Origin: an uncultured Verrucomicrobiota bacterium
GTDB lineage: Bacteria > Verrucomicrobiota > Verrucomicrobiae > Opitutales > Opitutaceae
Reading direction: 5' to 3'
NCBI GenBank assembly: GCA_946482165.1
Contig: CAMLQS010000010.1
Coordinates: 1-36,065, forward strand
DNA: 36,065 nucleotides
This document shows positions 32,527-36,065 of this stretch, in pieces. Under the pieces are notes generated by a model. The model saw nothing but the letters and a program-made list of their open reading frames with translations. It searched no databases and had not been told where the DNA came from. Every line of letters begins with the position of its first letter. Within the stretch, counting starts at the first letter, position 1. Both the position numbers and the translations under genes were made by a program.

Positions 32527-33276
32527 ATGAACGTAGGCCTCTACCAAAGCGCATCCGCTCTCGGCGCCCTCGAGCGGTGGCAGGACGCGGTGGCCCAGAA
32601 CATCACCTCCAGCCAGGTCACCGGCTTCAAGCGCCGCGTCGTCCAGATCGCGGCGGAGGGCAGGGGGGAAATCCTTTCCGGGGACGGCGCCCGCCCGGAC
32701 CGCGGCGACGGCGCCGACGCGTTGTATCCGCAGACCCGTTACAGCGTGGTCCATCGGAGCGGGGAGAACACCCCGACGCGCCGGGAGCTCGACCTCGCGA
32801 TCTCGGGCGAGGGGCTTTTCACGGTGCGCATGCCGGACGACACGCTCGCCTACAGCCGAGCCGGGGAGTTCCGCCTCGACGCCGGACGCGTCATCGTGAA
32901 CAGCCAGGGTTTCGAGGTCCTCTCCGGCGACGGCGCGCCGATCCAGCTTCTCCCCTCGGGCGGTCCGCCCGTCATCACCGAGGACGGCACCGTGCGCCAG
33001 GGGGAGACCATTCTCGGACGCATCGGCGTCGCGCGGTCCGGCGCGCCTGATCGCCTCGTCCCGCTCGCGGGCGGCCTGTTTTTGGCCGACGAAAGCGCCG
33101 CCATGGAGCCGGTGGAGAATCCGGTGGTCCAGCAGGGCTACCTCGAAAACAGCAACGTCGCCCCGCTCCGCGAGATGGTCGACCTCGTCAACATCGCCCG
33201 CGCCTACGAGGCCAACCAGCGCCTCATCCAGAGCCGCGACAAGCTCCTCGAGCGCGCGCTCGAAACCCTCGCCTGA
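32527..33276 (+). CDS. flgF: Flagellar proximal rod protein FlgF
   Basis: A 249-aa rod protein. The N-terminus MNVGLYQSASALGALERWQD is followed by AVAQNITSSQVTGFKRRVVQ, a somewhat diverged rod signature (usual: NNLAN..T.GFK). The mid region LDLAISGEGLFTVRMPDDTL AYSRAGEFRLDAGRVIV is the FlgF/FlgG SGxGFF..R..AFTR.G.F..d..G box. The C-terminus VVQQGYLENSNVAPLREMVD LVNIARAYEANQRLIQSRD is typical. It lies directly before flgG, the usual order. It begins what looks like a separate transcription unit flgF-flgG-flgA-flgH-flgI. A GAGTGGGA stretch lies before the ATG at Shine-Dalgarno distance. Confidence 0.95.
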   Translation: MNVGLYQSASALGALERWQDAVAQNITSSQVTGFKRRVVQIAAEGRGEILSGDGARPDRGDGADALYPQTRYSVVHRSGENTPTRRELDLAISGEGLFTVRMPDDTLAYSRAGEFRLDAGRVIVNSQGFEVLSGDGAPIQLLPSGGPPVITEDGTVRQGETILGRIGVARSGAPDRLVPLAGGLFLADESAAMEPVENPVVQQGYLENSNVAPLREMVDLVNIARAYEANQRLIQSRDKLLERALETLA

Positions 33277-33304
33277 TCGCCGCCGTTCCGCCCTCCGCCT
33301 CCCC

Positions 33305-34087
33305 ATGAATCTTTCCCTCTACTCCGCCGCGACCGGCATGGAAGCCCAGCAGCTCAACCTGAACACCATCGCGAACAACCTCGCGAACGTGAACACCCCG
33401 GGCTTCAAGCGCAGCACGATCGGGTTCCAGGATCTGCTCTACCAGAAGCCGCGCAACGCCGGCGCCGAAAACGGCGGCGGCAACCTGCTCCCCACCGGCA
33501 TCGAGGTCGGCAACGGCTCGCGCGTCGCCGCCACCTCCAAGGTTTTCACCCAGGGCCAGCTCACCAACACCGGCGAACGCCTCGACGTCGCGCTCCAGGG
33601 CGACGGCTTCTTCGAGGTGCAGCGCCCGGACGGCACCACCGCCTTCACCCGCGACGGCACCTTCAAGCTCAACGCCTCCGGCCAGGTCGTCACCGCCGAA
33701 GGCCTTCCCGTGCTCAGCGGTTTCCAGCCCGTGCCCGCCGGCACCGTCGCGATCAACATCGCCGAAAACGGCGAGGTCACTTACCAGACGTCCTCCGGCA
33801 GCCAGACCTTCCGTCTCAACCTCACCCGCTTCGCCAACCCCGCCGGCCTCCAAAGCATCGGCGGCAATCTCTACGCCGCCACCGGCGCCAGCGGCACCGC
33901 CGAGACCGGCCAGCCCGGCGAGGAGGGCTACGCCCGCGTCCTCCAAGGCTACGTCGAGGCCTCCAACGTCAACATCGTCGAGGAGATGGTGAACCTCATC
34001 GTCGCCCAGCGCGCCTACGAGGTGAACAGCAAGTCCATCCAGACCTCGGACGAGATGCTCCAGAACATCAACCAGCTGAAGCGCTGA
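33305..34087 (+). CDS. flgG: Flagellar distal rod protein FlgG
   Basis: A 260-aa distal rod protein, the best conserved rod component. N-terminus MNLSLYSAATGMEAQQLNLN TIANNLANVNTPGFKRSTIG FQDLLYQ is textbook FlgG, and VALQGDGFFEVQRPDGTTAF TRDGTFKLNASGQVV and the C-terminal QGYVEASNVNIVEEMVNLIV AQRAYEVNSKSIQTSDEMLQ also match. Length is standard. It lies 28 bp after flgF and 7 bp before flgA. The start context CTCCGCCTCCCC is pyrimidine-rich and lacks a Shine-Dalgarno sequence. Confidence 0.98.
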   Translation: MNLSLYSAATGMEAQQLNLNTIANNLANVNTPGFKRSTIGFQDLLYQKPRNAGAENGGGNLLPTGIEVGNGSRVAATSKVFTQGQLTNTGERLDVALQGDGFFEVQRPDGTTAFTRDGTFKLNASGQVVTAEGLPVLSGFQPVPAGTVAINIAENGEVTYQTSSGSQTFRLNLTRFANPAGLQSIGGNLYAATGASGTAETGQPGEEGYARVLQGYVEASNVNIVEEMVNLIVAQRAYEVNSKSIQTSDEMLQNINQLKR

Positions 34088-34094
34088 TCCCGCC

Positions 34095-34814
34095 ATGCGC
34101 CGCCTCCTCTTGATCGCCGCCTGCCTCCTCCTGGGAACGCCGAGCTCCCGCTCGGCATCCGAAACGTCCGCAGTGTCCGCCGCCGCCGAACATCCCTGGC
34201 TCGCCACCCTCTCCGCGCTCCTCGTCGACCGCTACCACGCCGTCGGCGAACTCCGCCTCGCCTGGCAACGCCCGCCCGCCGCCTCCGCTCCGCAGGAGGC
34301 CGATCTCGAGCTCGCCAACGCCCCCGCCGTCCTCGCTCCGCAGATCCTCGTCCTCGTCCGCGCCCGCGAGGCCTCGGGCCGCGTCACCGAGCACAGCCTC
34401 CTTCTCCGCGCCGAACTCTTCCGCGACGGTTGGCAGCTTCGCCAGCCCGCCGCGACCGGCGCCCCCCTCGTGCCGGCCGCGCTCGAAAGCCGGCGCATCG
34501 ACGCCCTTCGCGAGCGCGACGCCTTCGTGCTCGATGCGTCGTCCGCCGACGCCCCCTTGCCCGAACTCGATTTCGCGCGAGCCGTTCCCGCCGGCCGCGT
34601 CCTGGTCTGGCGCGACGTCGTCCGTCGCCCGCTCGTGCGCCGGGGCCAGTCCGTCGACGTCGTCGCCAGCGATGGCGCCCTCACCGTCTCGCTCCGCGCC
34701 GTCGCCTTGCACGACGCCGCCCGCGGCGAATCCGTCCGGGTCCGCAATCCCGACTCCAAGCGAGAGTTTGTCGCCGTCGTCACCGCCGACTCCCGCGCCT
34801 CCGTTCGTTTCTAG
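34095..34814 (+). CDS. flgA: P-ring assembly chaperone FlgA
   Basis: A 239-aa periplasmic protein. A signal peptide (about 1-20, MRRLLLIAACLLLGTPSSRS A) is clear. The C-terminal SAF domain is recognisable: LDFARAVPAGRVLVWRDVVR RPLVRRGQSVDVVASDGALT VSLRAVALHDAARGESVRVR NPDSKREFVAVV, matching the FlgA V.GQ.V.v......v...G.AL..G..Gd.IrV.N..S.k...a.V pattern. FlgA assists FlgI polymerisation into the P-ring. It lies between flgG and flgH in a rod/ring unit. N-terminal half is weakly conserved, as is usual. Confidence 0.92.
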   Translation: MRRLLLIAACLLLGTPSSRSASETSAVSAAAEHPWLATLSALLVDRYHAVGELRLAWQRPPAASAPQEADLELANAPAVLAPQILVLVRAREASGRVTEHSLLLRAELFRDGWQLRQPAATGAPLVPAALESRRIDALRERDAFVLDASSADAPLPELDFARAVPAGRVLVWRDVVRRPLVRRGQSVDVVASDGALTVSLRAVALHDAARGESVRVRNPDSKREFVAVVTADSRASVRF

Positions 34815-34835
34815 CGTATTCAAAAAATCGACATC

Positions 34836-35498
34836 ATGCGATCTTCCTCCATCCACCGCGCCGGCCCGCCACCTTCATTGGGCATTGGACCTTGGTCATT
34901 GGTCATTGCCTGCGCCGTCGCCGCGGCGACGGCGCGGGCCGATTCCCTCTGGACCGCCGCCGGCTCCCGCGAACAGGGCGTCGCGGCCGATTTTCGCGCC
35001 GCGCGGGCGGGCGACATCATCACGATCCTCGTGGCCGAGAACGCCGCGGCCAGCTCCAGCCAGAACAAGACCACCGGCTCCGATTCCTCCGTCGACGCCT
35101 CCGTCTCGCAGTTCCTCTTTCCGGCCGGGACCAGCGGACTCGGCCTGCACAACGGCAAGCTTCCCGGCGTCAAATTTGGCGGCAAGTCCTCCCATGGCGG
35201 AGGCGGCCAGGTCAGCAACACCCAGTCGCTCACCACCCGCGCCGCCGTGCTCGTCACCGACGTGCTGCCCAACGGGAATCTCGTCATCGCCGGCGCCCGC
35301 AAGTTCACCTTCTCCGGAGAGACCCAGCACGTCGTGCTCCACGGCCTCGTGCGTCCGGCCGACATCGGCTCGGGCAACACGATTCTTTCCAGCAACATCG
35401 CCGAGGCCCGGCTCGAGTTCATTTCCGAGGGAACCCTTTCCGACGCCCAGAAGCGCGGCTGGTTGAGCGATCTCTACGAGAAACTCCGGCCGTTCTGA
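34836..35498 (+). CDS. flgH: L-ring protein FlgH
   Basis: A 220-aa outer-membrane L-ring protein. The mature part has DSLWTAAGSREQGVAADFRA ARAGDIITILVAENAAASSS QNKTTGSDSS, then GGGQVSNTQSLTTRAAVLVT DVLPNGNLVIAGARKFTFSG E and VRPADIGSGNTILSSNIAEA RLEFISEG: family G.....l...it..V..vlpNGnl.i.G.k.i......e.i...G.vrp.DI...N.v.S..ia.a.i...g.G. The signal peptide has possible lipobox LVIAC (Cys26) and an ARA|D signal-peptidase site, so lipidation is ambiguous. Residues 14-24 of the signal peptide are encoded by a TCATTGG-type repeat. The stop codon sits in the loop of an 11-bp hairpin. Confidence 0.95.
   Translation: MRSSSIHRAGPPPSLGIGPWSLVIACAVAAATARADSLWTAAGSREQGVAADFRAARAGDIITILVAENAAASSSQNKTTGSDSSVDASVSQFLFPAGTSGLGLHNGKLPGVKFGGKSSHGGGGQVSNTQSLTTRAAVLVTDVLPNGNLVIAGARKFTFSGETQHVVLHGLVRPADIGSGNTILSSNIAEARLEFISEGTLSDAQKRGWLSDLYEKLRPF
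34875..34908 (+). repeat. TCATTGG-type degenerate repeat inside the flgH signal-peptide codons
   Basis: Four to five imperfect CATTGG units (CATTGGGCATTGGACCTTGG, then TCATTGGTCATTG). They encode FlgH residues 14-24, SLGIGPWSLVI, which make the hydrophobic core. Related units recur at 35509-35542 (inverted) and 35681-35713. Confidence 0.8.
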
Positions 35499-35510
35499 CG
35501 AACGGCCGGA
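35485..35510. other. Perfect 11-bp hairpin with the flgH stop codon in its loop
   Basis: TCCGGCCGTTC (35485-35495) and GAACGGCCGGA (35500-35510) are exact complements around the 4-nt loop TGAC, which contains the flgH TGA (35496-35498). No T run follows, so it is not a classical terminator. It merges on the right with the intergenic repeat. Confidence 0.8.
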
Positions 35511-35542
35511 ATGACCAATGTCCAATGACCAATGCCCAATGA
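35509..35542 (-). repeat. Inverted TCATTGG-type repeat between flgH and flgI
   Basis: GAATGACCAATGTCCAATGA and following bases form the complement of the repeat used in flgI. Bases 35509-35535 match 35681-35707 perfectly in inverted orientation over 27 bp. Confidence 0.85.
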
Positions 35543-35554
35543 TCTGACTCCGGC

Positions 35555-36065
35555 ATGACCACGCTGCTCCAACGCCTCGTCCGATTCTTTGCTCCGCGCG
35601 CCGCCCGCTTCGCGTCCGAGAGCCCGTGTAGCCACGGCCGTCCCGGCCTTGCCCTCCGTCTCCCGCGCGCGGCCTTCTGCGCATTGGTCATTGGACATTG
35701 GTCATTCGTCATTTCACCCGCGCCGCTCCAGGCGGCGCGCGTGAAGGATCTCGCCCGGGTCGACGGCGACCGGGACAACCAGCTCGTCGGCTACGGTCTG
35801 GTCGTGGGCCTCGCCGGCGACGGCGATTCCAACGCCCTCGCCACGCTCCAGTCCGTCGCCAACGCCCTCGAGCGCAGCGGGGTGAAAGTCGATCCGTCCC
35901 TCATCAAGTCGAAGAACGCCGCGGCCGTGATGCTCACCGCCGACATCGGCCCCTTCCTCCGCTCCGGCGCGCGCATCGACGTCACCGTCGCCTCCCTCGG
36001 CGACGCGAAATCCCTCCAGGGCGGCGTGCTCCTCCAGAGCCCGCTCCTCGGCGCCGACGGCCGCG
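35555..36065 (+). CDS. flgI: P-ring protein FlgI, C-terminus cut by window edge
   Basis: The first 170 codons of the periplasmic P-ring subunit, truncated by the window end. The mature sequence begins near residue 61: ARVKDLARVDGDRDNQLVGY GLVVGLAGDGDSNALATLQS, then VKVDPSLIKSKNAAAVMLTA, FLRSGARIDVTVASLGDAKS LQGGVLLQSPLLGADGR. These are hallmark FlgI motifs (R..DLA...G.R.NQL.GYGLVVGL.GTGD; AAV.VTA..P.F.r.G..iDv.vsS.GDA.SL.GG.LL.T.L.GaDG). The N-terminal 60 residues are unusually long for a signal peptide, Arg-rich, and residues 43-53 (ALVIGHWSFVI) come from a repeat. An internal start cannot be excluded. The ATG lies in the loop of a 27-bp inverted repeat. Confidence 0.95.
   Translation, partial: MTTLLQRLVRFFAPRAARFASESPCSHGRPGLALRLPRAAFCALVIGHWSFVISPAPLQAARVKDLARVDGDRDNQLVGYGLVVGLAGDGDSNALATLQSVANALERSGVKVDPSLIKSKNAAAVMLTADIGPFLRSGARIDVTVASLGDAKSLQGGVLLQSPLLGADGR
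35681..35713 (+). repeat. TCATTGG-type repeat inside the flgI signal-peptide codons
   Basis: CATTGGTCATTGGACATTGG and TCATTCGTCATT continue for 32 nt in frame with flgI and encode ALVIGHWSFVI, the hydrophobic core of the signal peptide. The first 27 nt are the exact complement of the intergenic copy at 35509-35535. Confidence 0.85.

Noticed and set aside
35621..35650. TAGCCACGGCCGTCCCGGCC segment in the flgI leader codons as another repeat family
   Set aside because: It looks repeat-like, but there is only one copy in this window, so it cannot be supported from this sequence.

Overview
The window is a GC-rich bacterial segment (roughly two thirds G+C by eye) dominated by one long flagellar gene cluster that continues past the right edge. 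The genes fit a Gram-negative, flagellated bacterium: P-ring and L-ring genes (flgI, flgH) and the P-ring chaperone flgA are present. The degenerate TCATTGG-type repeats, a MITE-like element and pyrimidine-rich start contexts without Shine-Dalgarno sequences suggest Verrucomicrobia, perhaps Opitutaceae. That placement is an inference from style, not from a database match.

Left arm (1-5.5 kb, minus strand): three glycan genes. They are a tandem GT2 glycosyltransferase cut by the window edge, UDP-galactopyranose mutase (glf), and a GT41/SPINDLY-like glycosyltransferase with TPR-like repeats. A short-unit CGACAGAG-type repeat lies between the first two. Their position beside the flagellar locus makes them candidates for flagellin or surface-glycan glycosylation.

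Regulatory island (5.5-10.2 kb): an HDOD protein and a PAS-PAS hybrid histidine kinase on the plus strand face a convergent REC-coiled-coil-HD-GYP-like response regulator whose metal ligands look lost. A 180-bp element with perfect 21-bp terminal inverted repeats lies between the converging genes.

Flagellar cluster (10.4-36 kb, plus strand): flgB, flgC, fliE, fliF, fliG, fliH, fliI, fliJ, a motE-like gene, fliK, flgD, flgE, fliL, fliM, fliN, fliO, fliP, fliQ, fliR; then flhB, flhA, flhF-like, a 96-aa membrane protein, fliA, motA, motB, an 83-aa Cys-rich protein; then flgF, flgG, flgA, flgH, flgI (cut). Together they encode the MS-ring, C-ring, export apparatus, rod, hook, P- and L-rings, stator and the flagellar sigma factor. 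No flagellin, chemotaxis or flhG gene is visible.

Main observations: (1) a shared promoter-like module of about 78 bp before flgB and flhB, with its last part also before flgF, carrying TGGCATC-N5-TGC 28-30 nt upstream of each start codon; (2) intergenic-type repeats that have become the hydrophobic core of the FlgH and FlgI signal peptides, plus a perfect 27-bp inverted repeat whose loop holds the flgI start; (3) a degenerate FlhF without FlhG; (4) a FliM whose CheY-binding peptide is barely recognisable; (5) near absence of Shine-Dalgarno motifs across about 30 flagellar genes. No intergenic stretch exceeds 300 bases; the larger ones are described in the features.
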